Source: Breznakiella homolactica
GTDB taxonomy: Bacteria > Spirochaetota > Spirochaetia > Treponematales > Breznakiellaceae
Length of the DNA: 64,000 bases
Direction: 5' to 3'
NCBI RefSeq assembly: GCF_016616095.2
Contig: NZ_CP067089.2
Span: forward strand, 2,232,001 to 2,296,000
Numbering within the stretch: position 1 is the first letter of the stretch; every line of letters begins with the position of its first letter. Positions 33,813 to 42,365 of the stretch are shown here, in pieces. A model generated the notes under the pieces. That model was given only the letters and a program-made list of their open reading frames with translations, was not told the DNA's origin and did not search any database. Made by a program: the position numbers and the translations under genes.

Positions 33813-35597
33813 AACGCGAATGAACTGAGATCCAAATATATCGAATTCTTCAAATCAAAAGGCCATGCCCAAATACAGGGAAAATCCCTGATTCCCGATA
33901 ACGATCCCACGGTACTGTTTACCACCGCCGGGATGCATCCTCTGGTCCCCTATCTTTTAGGTGAAGAACATCCCGCGGGCAAACGGCTCACGGATTACCA
34001 GAAGTGCATCCGCACGGGCGACATCGATGAGGTTGGAGATCCCAGCCACCTTACGTTGTTTGAAATGCTCGGGAACTGGTCCCTGGGGGATTATTTTAAG
34101 GAAGGGGCCATTGAAATGAGCTTCGAATTCCTGACATCCCCCCAGTGGCTCGGCATACCGGTAGAAAAAATCGGGGTAACCGTATTTGAGGGTGAAGGGG
34201 ACATCCCCCGGGACGAGGAATCCGCGGCTATCTGGAAACGGCTCGGGATTCCCGAGGAACGGATCAGCTACCGGCCCCGGGAGGACAACTGGTGGGGACC
34301 GGCGGGTTCCACCGGCCCCTGCGGTCCGGATACGGAAATGTTTATCGACATGGGCAAGGCCCCCTGCAGCCCCGAATGCGCCCCGGGATGTTCCTGCGGC
34401 AAATGGCTCGAGATCTGGAACGACGTGTTCATGCAGTACAACAAAAACGCCGAAGGCGAATACCTTCCCCTGGCGAGAAAATGCGTGGACACCGGTATGG
34501 GTATTGAACGGACCGTGACGATCCTCAACGGCAAAAAGTCCGTCTACGAAACCGGGATTTTTCAGCCCATTATCGGAGCCATTGAAAAAGCCTCCGGATA
34601 TACCTACGGCACCGATGAGGAGAAAGACAAGTCTGTCCGCATCATCGCCGACCATACCAGAGCCTCGTCCTTTATCCTCGGGGATCCCAAAGCGGTAACG
34701 CCCTCCAATGTGGGCGCGGGCTACGTACTCCGCCGGCTGATACGCCGGGCGGTGCGCCACGGACGCAAGCTCGGAATCACCGGGCTGCTTCTTTCCCCTA
34801 TCGCCCAGGTCGTGGTGGAGGAATTCAAGGGACCCTATCCCGAACTGGAGGAAAACCGGTCCCGTATAATTGAAGAACTTAATAAGGAAGAAAATAAATT
34901 CCTGGAAACCCTCCAGAAGGGCGAGCATGAATTCGAAAAACTTCTTCCCAACTTATTAAAGGATCCCCGGAAGATCATGTCCGGCAGACTGGCTTTCAAA
35001 CTGTACGATACCTACGGCTTTCCCATCGAACTTACGGAGGAACTCGCCGCCGAACAGGGTATGACCGTAAACCGGGACGAATTCGACGAGGCATTCCGGA
35101 AGCACCAGGAACTTTCCCGGGCAGGGAGCGAACAGGTCTTTAAGGGCGGCTTGGGCGACCAGGGCGAAATGGCGGTCAAATACCATACCGCCACACATCT
35201 GCTCCATAAGGCCCTGAAAACCGTACTCGGGGACCATGTGGCCCAGAAAGGCTCCAATATTACCGCGGAACGGATGCGCTTTGACTTTTCCCATGACGCT
35301 CCCATGACCAAGGAGGAAATCCAAAAGGTCGAGGAAATCGTCAATGAGCAGATACAAAAAAACCTTCCCGTCACTATGGATGTGATGAGCCTGGATGAGG
35401 CGAAAAAAAACGGCGCCGTTGCGCTGTTCGGGGAAAAGTACGAGGACCAGGTAAAAGTGTACTCCGTGGGGGATTTTTCAAAAGAAGTCTGCGGCGGCCC
35501 CCATGTGGAAAACACCGGATCCATGGGAAAATTCAAGATCCAGAAGGAACAGTCTTCTTCCGCCGGGGTCCGGCGTATCCGGGCGGTTCTGGAATAG
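33810..35597 (+). CDS. alaS: Alanyl-tRNA synthetase (short spirochaete form)
   Basis: The 595-residue enzyme charges tRNA-Ala. The class II catalytic core includes RSKYIEFFKSKGH, FTTAGMHPLVPYLLG and GTGIERTV-like DTGMGIERTVTILNG. The editing domain carries HTATHLLHKAL and the CGGPHVENTG zinc motif. The C-terminal oligomerisation/C-Ala region found in the usual 850-880-residue enzymes is absent; short AlaS is characteristic of spirochaetes, as in Borrelia. It heads the conserved block alaS-ppiC-nusB-TPR, and its promoter suggests a leaderless mRNA. Confidence 0.95.
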   Translation: MNANELRSKYIEFFKSKGHAQIQGKSLIPDNDPTVLFTTAGMHPLVPYLLGEEHPAGKRLTDYQKCIRTGDIDEVGDPSHLTLFEMLGNWSLGDYFKEGAIEMSFEFLTSPQWLGIPVEKIGVTVFEGEGDIPRDEESAAIWKRLGIPEERISYRPREDNWWGPAGSTGPCGPDTEMFIDMGKAPCSPECAPGCSCGKWLEIWNDVFMQYNKNAEGEYLPLARKCVDTGMGIERTVTILNGKKSVYETGIFQPIIGAIEKASGYTYGTDEEKDKSVRIIADHTRASSFILGDPKAVTPSNVGAGYVLRRLIRRAVRHGRKLGITGLLLSPIAQVVVEEFKGPYPELEENRSRIIEELNKEENKFLETLQKGEHEFEKLLPNLLKDPRKIMSGRLAFKLYDTYGFPIELTEELAAEQGMTVNRDEFDEAFRKHQELSRAGSEQVFKGGLGDQGEMAVKYHTATHLLHKALKTVLGDHVAQKGSNITAERMRFDFSHDAPMTKEEIQKVEEIVNEQIQKNLPVTMDVMSLDEAKKNGAVALFGEKYEDQVKVYSVGDFSKEVCGGPHVENTGSMGKFKIQKEQSSSAGVRRIRAVLE

Positions 35598-35663
35598 GCA
35601 AAAAAGTTATAATATCGTACAATTGGGCGTAACCCGAGGACTCTTTATTTTTTATAGTAAGGT

Positions 35664-36716
35664 ATGAACATGAAACGCACATTTTTTCTGACTATAATGG
35701 TATGCGCCGTTTTAGGGACGGCATTTGCCCAGTCCGATCTGCAGCCCGCGGCCATCGTCCGGCTTACCAAGAGCGAACCCATTACGGTCAAACAGCTCCG
35801 TACCGCTGTGGAACAGCTGGAACAGGAAGCGGGAAAGGCCATGACCCCCGCCGAACGGCGCCAGGTGCTGGATATTCTGATCAACAACAAGCTGGCCATG
35901 CAGGCGGCGGAACGGGACGGCGTCACCGTCAGCGACGGGGAAATAAACCAGCAGATTCAGCAGTTCAGGACGGCCCTTGCCCAGAATATGGGACGGCAGC
36001 CCACGGACGCGGAATTCGAGCTTTTTATCCGCAACCAGACCGGTTACGACCTGGCGACGTTCAGGACCGAACTCAAGCAGCAGGCTACCATACAGCGGTA
36101 CCTGGTGTCCCAGAAACGGGACCTTCTGGAAAACATCCCCTCCCCCACGGACGCCGAGGTAACCCAGACCTACAACCTCATCAAGGCCAGGAATTTTGTG
36201 CGGCCCCACACGGTCCGGGTTTCGGTAATCCTCGTTCCCAAAGGCACCACCGCGGATGAGCGTACGAAAGCCAAGGAACTGGCGGACAAACTGGCCCGGG
36301 ACATCGGCTCCAATCCGTCCAAGTTTGACGAAGCGGTAATCCGCGCCAACGCTCCCAGCTCGGGATACCAGGGCGGCGACGGCGGCTACATTCCCCAGGA
36401 CATCCAGGTGCAGCAGCGCCTGGGTCTGGATTTTGCCAACACCGTATTTGCCCTCAGGCAGGGTGAAGTTTCCAAGGTCATTGAGACGCCCCGGGGCTAC
36501 GAAATCATAAAAATAACCGAAACCCTGGACGAGAAAATACTGGAACTGGACGACATCATTGAGCCCGGCACCAAGGTTACCGTAAAGGAATATTTAGTGA
36601 ATACGCTGCTCCAGCAGCGCCAGCAGCAGGCCATAGACACTGCCTCCCACGAGCTGATAACGGAACTCCGGAAAGGCAATACTTTCCAGGTTTTCGAAAA
36701 CAACATCAACTGGTAA
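35664..36716 (+). CDS. SurA/PpiC-type periplasmic peptidyl-prolyl isomerase
   Basis: The 350-residue protein has a signal peptide (cleavage near AFAQ), an N-terminal SurA-like helical chaperone region (about 25-170) and a parvulin domain (about 180-290) with RPHTVRVSVILVPKG and GYIPQDIQ. It probably assists folding of outer-membrane proteins in the periplasm. Two starts are possible: ATG 35664, five bases after a TATAGT box (35653-35658), or ATG 35670. The gene lies between alaS and nusB, as in other treponemes, and ends four bases before nusB. Confidence 0.82.
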   Translation: MNMKRTFFLTIMVCAVLGTAFAQSDLQPAAIVRLTKSEPITVKQLRTAVEQLEQEAGKAMTPAERRQVLDILINNKLAMQAAERDGVTVSDGEINQQIQQFRTALAQNMGRQPTDAEFELFIRNQTGYDLATFRTELKQQATIQRYLVSQKRDLLENIPSPTDAEVTQTYNLIKARNFVRPHTVRVSVILVPKGTTADERTKAKELADKLARDIGSNPSKFDEAVIRANAPSSGYQGGDGGYIPQDIQVQQRLGLDFANTVFALRQGEVSKVIETPRGYEIIKITETLDEKILELDDIIEPGTKVTVKEYLVNTLLQQRQQQAIDTASHELITELRKGNTFQVFENNINW

Positions 36717-36718
36717 TC

Positions 36719-37198
36719 ATGGCTTCCCGCAGAAAAGGCCGCATTCTGGCTTTCCAGGGTCTCTATTCCTGGGAAGCCAACCGGGTTTCCGCCGAGGAAA
36801 TCGCGGGTTTTTTCTGGCTGGAACCGGAAAAACGCGCCGCCCTGGACGAAGCGACCGGTACGTTCTCCCGGTTATTGATAGTCGGAACCATCGAAAACAT
36901 TGAAGAAATCGACCGGACCATACAGGATCATCTTAAAAACTGGGATTTATCCCGGCTGAACCGTGTCGATCTGGCGGTACTCCGTCTGAGCACCTACACC
37001 CTCATGTACCAGGACGATGTGCCTCCGTCAATAGTGATAGACGAAGCCATCGGCATATCCAAGGAATTCGGCACCGACGAATCCTTCCGTTTTATTAACG
37101 GTGTACTCGACAGCATACGAAAAACCCTGCAGTCAAATTCAGCACAAGCCGCTGTTCCCGGTCCGGATGCTTCTCCGGAATCAAAAACCTCGCTCTGA
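36719..37198 (+). CDS. nusB: Transcription antitermination factor NusB
   Basis: The 159-residue protein begins SRRKGRILAFQGLYSWE, the typical NusB RNA-binding helix. It contains LKNWDLSRLNRVDLAVLRLSTYTLMY, the PPSIVIDEAIGISKEFG segment and the terminal FINGVLDSI motif. NusB with NusE (S10) binds boxA RNA and supports rRNA antitermination. It starts four bases after the isomerase stop, so the two are co-translated. The last 20 residues are a non-conserved tail rich in Ser, Ala and Pro. Confidence 0.93.
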   Translation: MASRRKGRILAFQGLYSWEANRVSAEEIAGFFWLEPEKRAALDEATGTFSRLLIVGTIENIEEIDRTIQDHLKNWDLSRLNRVDLAVLRLSTYTLMYQDDVPPSIVIDEAIGISKEFGTDESFRFINGVLDSIRKTLQSNSAQAAVPGPDASPESKTSL

Positions 37199-37206
37199 AG
37201 GGATGT

Positions 37207-37271
37207 CAGACTGAAAGTCTGGGGTTTTTGGTTCTGTAAAGAAAGGATTATACGCGGGGTTTATACCCCGC
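37207..37271 (+). terminator. Two hairpins between nusB and the TPR gene
   Basis: CAGACT/AGTCTG (37207-37221) is followed by GGGTTTTTGG and could be a weak terminator. GCGGGGT/ACCCCGC (37254-37271) with a TTAT loop follows. Together they may reduce read-through into the TPR gene or stabilise the nusB message. Confidence 0.45.
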
Positions 37272-37290
37272 CCGCGAATAAGGGAAGCCC

Positions 37291-39057
37291 ATGAGGTTAT
37301 TTTCATCCTTTTTTGACAGGATATCTCCCCGAAAAGCCATAAAAGCAGCCTGCATTACCGGTATTGTCCTGTCGGTAATCCTGAGCGCGGGAATGCTAAC
37401 CTTTGCCCTGCTTTCCCGGGGGACATTTCCGGGAAGAAAAAAACAGGAAGCCTCCCTTCCGGCGGATTCATTCTACAGCGCCCTAGCGGATTACGACAGA
37501 GCCGCCGCGGGATCTCCCGGAGCGGAACGGCTCAGCCGCCTGGACACCATGCTCACGGATCTGGAGGAAAAAGCCCTCAGTGTGGATTCCAGGCTGTCAC
37601 TGCTCAAGCGCCGGCGGCGGCTTACCCTGGAATACCCGGAATACACCGGACAGTACCGGCTGGCGGCCCTCCGGGCTCTGGAGGTTTTCCCACACTCCCA
37701 GCCCCTGGCCATGGCTGCCGCGGAAGCTGTTCTCAGAGAGAATCCCGCGCCGTTTCCGGCGGATCCCCGGACAGCGGAAGAGCTTATGGACCTGGCGGAC
37801 CGCATTTCCCCGGAAATGGAACCGGTTTTTGTCCTGGCCCTGCATATCCTCTGCGGGAATGCCGCGTCCCCCCAAACCGCCGCGGCCCGGATTCCCCAGG
37901 CAGAACGGCTGTTCGGCAGCGCGGCCATCCGCACCGCCGGGGTGGAGCAGGAAGAATTAACCTTCAGCAGCGCGGTGCTGAAAATCCTGAACAGCAATAC
38001 CGACGGGGCTCTTGTCCAGATTGAAAATCTCCTCAAAGGAACCAATCCCAGTGTGACAGCCCGCTATAACGCGGCGGAACTGTTTTACGACTACGGAGAT
38101 CCCCTCCGCGCGGCGGTTCTTTTTTCTCCCTTTGAGGAACCCCAGAGCCTCGTCCGGCAGGGAGATGCTCTCTACCTCGCGGGCCATACCGACGGAGCCC
38201 GCAATATCTGGAAAACTCTCCTGGCGCCGGGGGAACTTCCGGTTTCGGACCACCTGACCGAAAAGGTCCTGTACAATCTCGCCGCCACCGCCCGGGATTC
38301 CGGTGAAAGCCTCGGGTATCTTGAATCGCTGCTGCGGCTCAAGCCGGATAATATCAGCGGGATTATCCGCTATTCCCGGTACCTCCCGGCCATGGAAGCC
38401 GCGGCGTTCCTCCAGAGCCGGAGCGCCCTTCTCCGGGATCCCCTGTTTGACCTGGAAATACACCGCCGCAGGACCGAGCTCCAGGAAATCCGCCGTTCCG
38501 CGGCGGATACCTGGCTCCTTATCGGACGCCACCCGGAAGATCCCCGCATGTACAGCTGGGGGGCCTTTTACTTCGACCAACAGAAACTCTACGGTGAGAC
38601 GGAAATCCTCTTCCGCAACGCGGAGGCAAACGCCGTACGGAACCCGTGGCTGGCGCTCCACAGAGCCCTCCACGCCGTTCTCGGAGGCGATCTCACCGCG
38701 GGGGAGGAATTGCTCAAATCGTTAATCCGGACGGACCAATCCCCGGCCGGTACCGAGGACTGGCAGATACACGCCAACCTCGGTCTTCTGGCTGAGGCAC
38801 GGCGGGCGCCCCGGGAAGCCCTGGCGTATTTCGAGACCGCGGCGGCCTTTATTCCGCTGCCGGAAGCCGGAACAATCCCCGGACAGCCCGTATCACGGGA
38901 CGCCGCCCGGCTGCAGCTCTCCATAGCCCGCTGCCTCCTTGCCCTGGGCCGGACGACCGACGCGCAGCGGGTCCTGGAATACGCTTCGGACCTGGATCCT
39001 GAAAATCTCTCGGTGCGGCTGGAAATACGGCGTCTCCGGGAGAAGATGTCCCTTTAA
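37291..39057 (+). CDS. Membrane-anchored TPR protein
   Basis: The 588-residue protein has one N-terminal transmembrane segment (about 20-42) and then an all-helical, Ala- and Leu-rich body with degenerate tetratricopeptide repeats. The clearest are near 455-580 (YSWGAFYFDQQKLYGETEILFRNAEANAV; ARCLLALGRTTDAQRVLEYASDLDPENLSVRLE). TPR arrays mediate protein-protein contact; no catalytic motif is seen. The position between nusB and groES matches the treponemal arrangement as I remember it. Function is unknown. Confidence 0.7.
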   Translation: MRLFSSFFDRISPRKAIKAACITGIVLSVILSAGMLTFALLSRGTFPGRKKQEASLPADSFYSALADYDRAAAGSPGAERLSRLDTMLTDLEEKALSVDSRLSLLKRRRRLTLEYPEYTGQYRLAALRALEVFPHSQPLAMAAAEAVLRENPAPFPADPRTAEELMDLADRISPEMEPVFVLALHILCGNAASPQTAAARIPQAERLFGSAAIRTAGVEQEELTFSSAVLKILNSNTDGALVQIENLLKGTNPSVTARYNAAELFYDYGDPLRAAVLFSPFEEPQSLVRQGDALYLAGHTDGARNIWKTLLAPGELPVSDHLTEKVLYNLAATARDSGESLGYLESLLRLKPDNISGIIRYSRYLPAMEAAAFLQSRSALLRDPLFDLEIHRRRTELQEIRRSAADTWLLIGRHPEDPRMYSWGAFYFDQQKLYGETEILFRNAEANAVRNPWLALHRALHAVLGGDLTAGEELLKSLIRTDQSPAGTEDWQIHANLGLLAEARRAPREALAYFETAAAFIPLPEAGTIPGQPVSRDAARLQLSIARCLLALGRTTDAQRVLEYASDLDPENLSVRLEIRRLREKMSL

Positions 39058-39074
39058 AGGGCTTTTCGGACAAT

Positions 39075-39105
39075 AAAAAACCCGGCTCATAAAGCCGGGT
39101 TTTTT
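39075..39105. terminator. Bidirectional terminator between the TPR gene and groES
   Basis: AAAAAACCCGGCT and AGCCGGGTTTTTT form a 13-base inverted repeat with a five-base loop, giving a stem and T-run in both directions between two convergent genes. Confidence 0.92.
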
Positions 39106-39121
39106 CGTGCTGGTCCAGTTC

Positions 39122-39388
39122 CTATTCAATTACCGCAATAATATCGGACATCTTGAGGATAAGAAACTCCGCACCGTCGATCTTAACCTGGGTACCGGCG
39201 TATTTATCGTACATGACTTTCTGACCGGATTTGACTTTGATCACATCCTTATCATCCCCCACTTCTACCACGACTCCAGTCTGGGTTTTTTCCTGGGCGG
39301 TATCGGGGATGATAATCCCGCCGGCGGTTTTTTCCTCGCCCTTTTCGAGCTTAACCATTACCCGGTCTGCTAAGGGTTTAACCTTCAT
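39122..39388 (-). CDS. groES: Co-chaperonin GroES
   Basis: The 88-residue protein has the GroES features: KPLADRVMVKLEKGEEKTAGGIIIPDTAQEKTQTGVVVEVG (mobile loop included) and KVMYDKYAGTQVKIDGAEFLILKMSDIIAVIE. It caps the GroEL cage. groEL is not adjacent, as in T. pallidum, where groES also stands alone. A GGAGG site precedes the ATG. A promoter lies about 50 bases upstream; no CIRCE operator is visible. Confidence 0.95.
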   Translation of the reverse strand: MKVKPLADRVMVKLEKGEEKTAGGIIIPDTAQEKTQTGVVVEVGDDKDVIKVKSGQKVMYDKYAGTQVKIDGAEFLILKMSDIIAVIE

Positions 39389-39420
39389 ATGTTCCTCCGT
39401 TGTGTCTAATTATTGGATTG

Positions 39421-39464
39421 ATTGTAATACATACAATATACGGAAAAACGCTATTGAAGGTCAA
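39421..39464 (-). promoter_or_regulatory. groES promoter with overlapping inverted repeat
   Basis: Read on the minus strand: TTGACC (39464-39459), an 18-bp spacer, TATATT (39440-39435). An inverted repeat ATTGTA-N5-TACAAT at 39421-39437 overlaps the -10 and could be an operator. The transcript leader would be about 40 nt with a GGAGG site. Confidence 0.55.
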
Positions 39465-39672
39465 GGAAATTACGAAGGAGAAATGATTGGCCGGTATAAT
39501 TATCCGGTCTTACAATTGTCTGTTTTCTATGATTATTTTTTGAATTTTATGTAACTGTTACTATAGTTTGAAGGTTATAGCTTATTCCGCTTGACAAAAA
39601 ATCCCCGGGATCTACTTGTTTTCCGCCGCTATTTTCCGTATTTTATACTGTATATGGAAGAAGGTGCGGAAC

Positions 39673-40365
39673 ATGATGAGGAATTGGATTGCCCCGTTCA
39701 GACGGGGACTGCGGCAGCTTTCCCGTCATAATCCCAAGAAGGCGCTCAGGGAGTTCGAACAGGCTATGGCTCTGTGCCCTGCGTCGGAAAAGCGGGAACT
39801 TGCCAGAATACTGTTTTTTACCGGTATCTGTCTGGAACGCCTGGGACAGGAGTCCCTGGCGCTCAAAAGCTGGCTCAATGCCCGGCGTCTCATAAAAACC
39901 AAACGGTATTCCCGGTTCCTTTTCCGGTTTATCAACGGCTACGGTATGCGCCGCTCCGGTGACTGCCGGCAGGATGATTACCAGGCATTCCGGTCCATCC
40001 AGGCCCGGCGCTATCTCGAACGCCGGGGAATAGCCCGTTTTGCCTCTACCCCGGAATGGGACATGGTCAGGGCTCTTATCGATGACGCGTGGCAGCTGCT
40101 CTGCCGTTCCGGTATATTAAAAACCCTCAATATTTCCGAAAAACTCGCGATTTTTAAACGGGCTAAGCTCGATTTCCCCTATATCCATCCGGGCCAGGGT
40201 ATGGAATCATACCGGGAGCCGCTGGCGGTGAATTTCAGGACCGGAGCAGCCCAGCCGAAGCTGATCGAGGGGGGAGATCTCTGCCCCTGCGGCTCGGGAT
40301 TGAGCTACCAGCAGTGCTGCGGCCGGATACAGCCGGACTCCGCCGTCGAATTCGGCCCTAAATGA
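39673..40365 (+). CDS. SEC-C zinc-motif protein
   Basis: The start is placed at ATG 39673, which follows GAAGAAGGTG. An in-frame ATG at 39616 would put translation inside the promoter area. The 230-residue protein has a basic helical N-terminus with a TPR-like pair (NPKKALREFEQAMALCPASEKRELARILFFTGICLERLG) and ends with the SEC-C metal-binding motif GDLCPCGSGLSYQQCCG, which binds one zinc. SEC-C motifs occur at the end of SecA and in many small proteins of unknown role. TTGACA at 39591-39596 and TATACT at 39644-39649 are candidate promoter parts. Confidence 0.65.
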   Translation: MMRNWIAPFRRGLRQLSRHNPKKALREFEQAMALCPASEKRELARILFFTGICLERLGQESLALKSWLNARRLIKTKRYSRFLFRFINGYGMRRSGDCRQDDYQAFRSIQARRYLERRGIARFASTPEWDMVRALIDDAWQLLCRSGILKTLNISEKLAIFKRAKLDFPYIHPGQGMESYREPLAVNFRTGAAQPKLIEGGDLCPCGSGLSYQQCCGRIQPDSAVEFGPK

Positions 40366-40450
40366 CCCGTTTTTCCAATTAAGCCGCAGGTCTGAGTCTT
40401 TTTGACCCGTTTTATGTACGCTTCCGAAAATGTGGATCATTTTTAGACAG

Positions 40451-40460
40451 TTTCCGGAAA
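40451..40460. promoter_or_regulatory. Perfect 10-bp palindrome upstream of the sigma-54 promoter
   Basis: TTTCCGGAAA lies about 125 bp upstream of the -24/-12 promoter, the usual distance for a sigma-54 activator site. The link is only positional. Confidence 0.3.
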
Positions 40461-40584
40461 GTCCGGACGCTGATAAAGCTCTTTTTCAGAAAAAATTATA
40501 TAACAAAACTGTTAATTTAGCACTTATTTCATTACTATATATATAATTATGATATAACATTATTTTATATGCTGATTGTGTAAC

Positions 40585-40602
40585 TTGGCACGGGAATTGC
40601 TT
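40585..40602 (+). promoter_or_regulatory. Sigma-54 (-24/-12) promoter
   Basis: TTGGCACGGGAATTGCTT matches the sigma-54 consensus TGGCAC-N5-TTGCW exactly, with GG at 40587-40588 and GC at 40599-40600. It lies about 60 bases before the start of the downstream sigma-factor gene. Long AT-rich DNA follows the upstream palindrome. Transcription from here would need RpoN and an enhancer-binding protein, neither of which is in the window. Confidence 0.8.
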
Positions 40603-40624
40603 TTATATTAATAACAGCAAATAA

Positions 40625-40638
40625 GAACCGAAAGGTTC
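40625..40638 (+). promoter_or_regulatory. Short GAAA-loop hairpin in the sigma-factor 5' UTR
   Basis: GAACC-GAAA-GGTTC forms a five-pair hairpin with a GNRA-type tetraloop about ten bases before the AGGAGG ribosome-binding site. It may affect mRNA stability or translation. Confidence 0.5.
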
Positions 40639-40661
40639 CGGTGCAGCTAGGAGGCACAAAA

Positions 40662-41543
40662 ATGGCAGAAATAAAAACAAAGAAACGGACCAATCAGACT
40701 GGTGATTTTAATTCAGATGAAAATATCCTCTCCATGTATTTGAAGGAAATCAATAAAATCCCGCTTCTGACCAGAGAGGAAGAAGATACCATAGCCCGGG
40801 CAGCTGCAAAGGGAAATAAGGCGGCCAAGGATAAACTGGTCAGCGCGAACCTGCGGTTTGTGGTCAATGTTGCGAAAAAATACCAGGGCCAGGGCCTCCC
40901 TCTGTCGGACCTGATCAGCGAAGGGAACATCGGGCTTCTCAACGCCATCGAACGGTACGATGTGGATAAGGGATACCATTTTATTTCATACGCGGTATGG
41001 TGGATCCGGCAGGCTATTCTCAAGGCAATCTGTGAGAAATCCCGGATGATCCGCCTCCCCCTGAACCGGGCCAACGAACTGGTTCAGATAGAAAAAGCCC
41101 GGAAACTTATCCAGGACGGACAGAGCGCGGATGCGGAGATCAACGAAGTGGCCCGTCTCCTGGAAATGGAACCGGCCCATGTGGCGGACCTTATCAATAT
41201 AAGCCGGGACCTGGTATCCCTGGAAAATCCCGTGTACGCCGACAGGGATTCTTCCATACTTGGCGATTTTATTGAGGATGAACACTACAAATCCCCCGAC
41301 GAAAACGCCGTGGAATCGGCCCTCCGGGATGATATAGAAGCGGTTCTCGAAACCCTCAACGATAAGGAAGCGGAGATTATCCGGTACCGGTTCGGGCTGG
41401 GAAACGACGCTCCCATGTCGCTCAAGGAAATCGGCGACCGGTTCAACCTTACCAAGGAACGGATCAGGCAGATCGAAAAGAAAGCCCTTAAGCGGCTCCA
41501 GCATCCCTCCCGGAAACGGCTCCTGGAGAGTTACGTAGCGTAA
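40662..41543 (+). CDS. Short sigma-70-family factor (RpoS/RpoD-like)
   Basis: The start is ATG 40662, seven bases after AGGAGG (40649-40654). The upstream in-frame GTG overlaps that site. The 293-residue protein lacks the long region 1.1 and non-conserved region of housekeeping RpoD. It begins at region 1.2 (NILSMYLKEINKIPLLTREEE). Region 2 is complete (NLRFVVNVAKKYQGQGLPLSDLISEGNIGLLNAIERYD, GYHFISYAVWWIRQAI). Region 3 follows, and region 4 carries the -35-binding helix (MSLKEIGDRFNLTKERIRQIEKKALKRL). It corresponds by position to the treponemal sigma-43. A sigma-54 promoter precedes it, suggesting an alternative sigma factor in an RpoN-dependent cascade. Confidence 0.85.
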   Translation: MAEIKTKKRTNQTGDFNSDENILSMYLKEINKIPLLTREEEDTIARAAAKGNKAAKDKLVSANLRFVVNVAKKYQGQGLPLSDLISEGNIGLLNAIERYDVDKGYHFISYAVWWIRQAILKAICEKSRMIRLPLNRANELVQIEKARKLIQDGQSADAEINEVARLLEMEPAHVADLINISRDLVSLENPVYADRDSSILGDFIEDEHYKSPDENAVESALRDDIEAVLETLNDKEAEIIRYRFGLGNDAPMSLKEIGDRFNLTKERIRQIEKKALKRLQHPSRKRLLESYVA

Positions 41544-41544
41544 C

Positions 41545-41575
41545 AAAAAAGGACCCCTTTGGGGTCCTTTTTTTT
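41545..41575 (+). terminator. Strong intrinsic terminator after the sigma-factor gene
   Basis: AAAAAAGGACCCC, a TTT loop and GGGGTCCTTTTTT form a perfect stem with a T-run. A second 12-bp hairpin (GGAGTTTCCCGG/CCGGGAAACTCC, 41578-41605) follows directly. Confidence 0.92.
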
Positions 41576-41663
41576 GGGGAGTTTCCCGGTTTACCGGGAA
41601 ACTCCATACCTCTCTCGAAAAGGAAGAGCCTTTCGGCGGCTTTCAATAAGCGGAAAAATTGTA

Positions 41664-41678
41664 TATAACATATTCATG
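41664..41678 (+). promoter_or_regulatory. -10 box with leaderless spacing before the HAD gene
   Basis: TATAAC (41664-41669) is followed by six bases and ATG at 41676. The -35 position (TTTCAA at 41641-41646, 17-bp spacing) is weak. No ribosome-binding site precedes the ATG. Confidence 0.5.
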
Positions 41679-42365
41679 ATACAGGATAATGTTACGCCTA
41701 AAGCGGCGATTTTTGACATGGACGGGCTCATGCTCGACACCGAAGCCCCGGTTATACCGCTGTGGATTGAAGCGGCAAAAAACAGCGGATGGGAAATTGA
41801 CGATTCGGTCCCCATAGCCAGTATCGGACGGGACGAGAATTCCATGAAAGAGCTCTTTGACGAAAAATACGGGGATGGCTTCCCGTACAATACCGTGCTG
41901 CAGGAAGTGCTGCGGCTCCTAAAACTGGAACGGGAAAAGAACAGCATCCGCCGCAAGCCCGGACTCATTGAGCTTCTGGATCATCTGAAGCAGCTGAATA
42001 TTCCCATGGGGGTCGCCACATCGACCTTTAAGCATATCGCCGTCAGGAATCTTACGGACACCGGCATTATCCATTATTTTTCCGCCCTTACCTTCGGGGA
42101 TGAAGTATCCAGGGGCAAACCGGCGCCGGATATTTTCCTGCTTGCCGCGGAACGGCTCGGCAGGGATCCTTCGGAATGCGTGGGGTTTGAGGACTCCGAC
42201 GCGGGGCTCCGCGCTTTGGCGGCCGCGGGAATCCGTTCAGTTTTTATTAAGGATATCGCCGAACCTTCTCCTGAGGCGCTTAGTACAATATGGCGGCGGT
42301 ACGGAAATCTGGCGGAAGCTATTCCGCTGTTCGATACCCCGGTCCCGGAGGCGGTCAGTCAATAA
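41676..42365 (+). CDS. HAD-superfamily phosphatase/phosphomutase
   Basis: The 229-residue protein has the HAD motifs: nucleophile FDMDGLMLDTE, motif II GVATSTFK, the Lys region SRGKPAPDIF and motif IV GFEDSDAGLRA. The cap insertion after motif I places it with the beta-phosphoglucomutase/phosphoglycolate-like subfamily (subclass I). The physiological substrate is not evident. The upstream in-frame extension is rejected because it covers the preceding terminator. The stop overlaps the convergent MATE gene by 11 bases. Confidence 0.85.
   Translation: MIQDNVTPKAAIFDMDGLMLDTEAPVIPLWIEAAKNSGWEIDDSVPIASIGRDENSMKELFDEKYGDGFPYNTVLQEVLRLLKLEREKNSIRRKPGLIELLDHLKQLNIPMGVATSTFKHIAVRNLTDTGIIHYFSALTFGDEVSRGKPAPDIFLLAAERLGRDPSECVGFEDSDAGLRALAAAGIRSVFIKDIAEPSPEALSTIWRRYGNLAEAIPLFDTPVPEAVSQ

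Noticed and set aside
41559-41675. Upstream extension of the HAD phosphatase
   Set aside because: It runs through the terminator hairpins of the preceding sigma-factor gene and lacks a ribosome-binding site.
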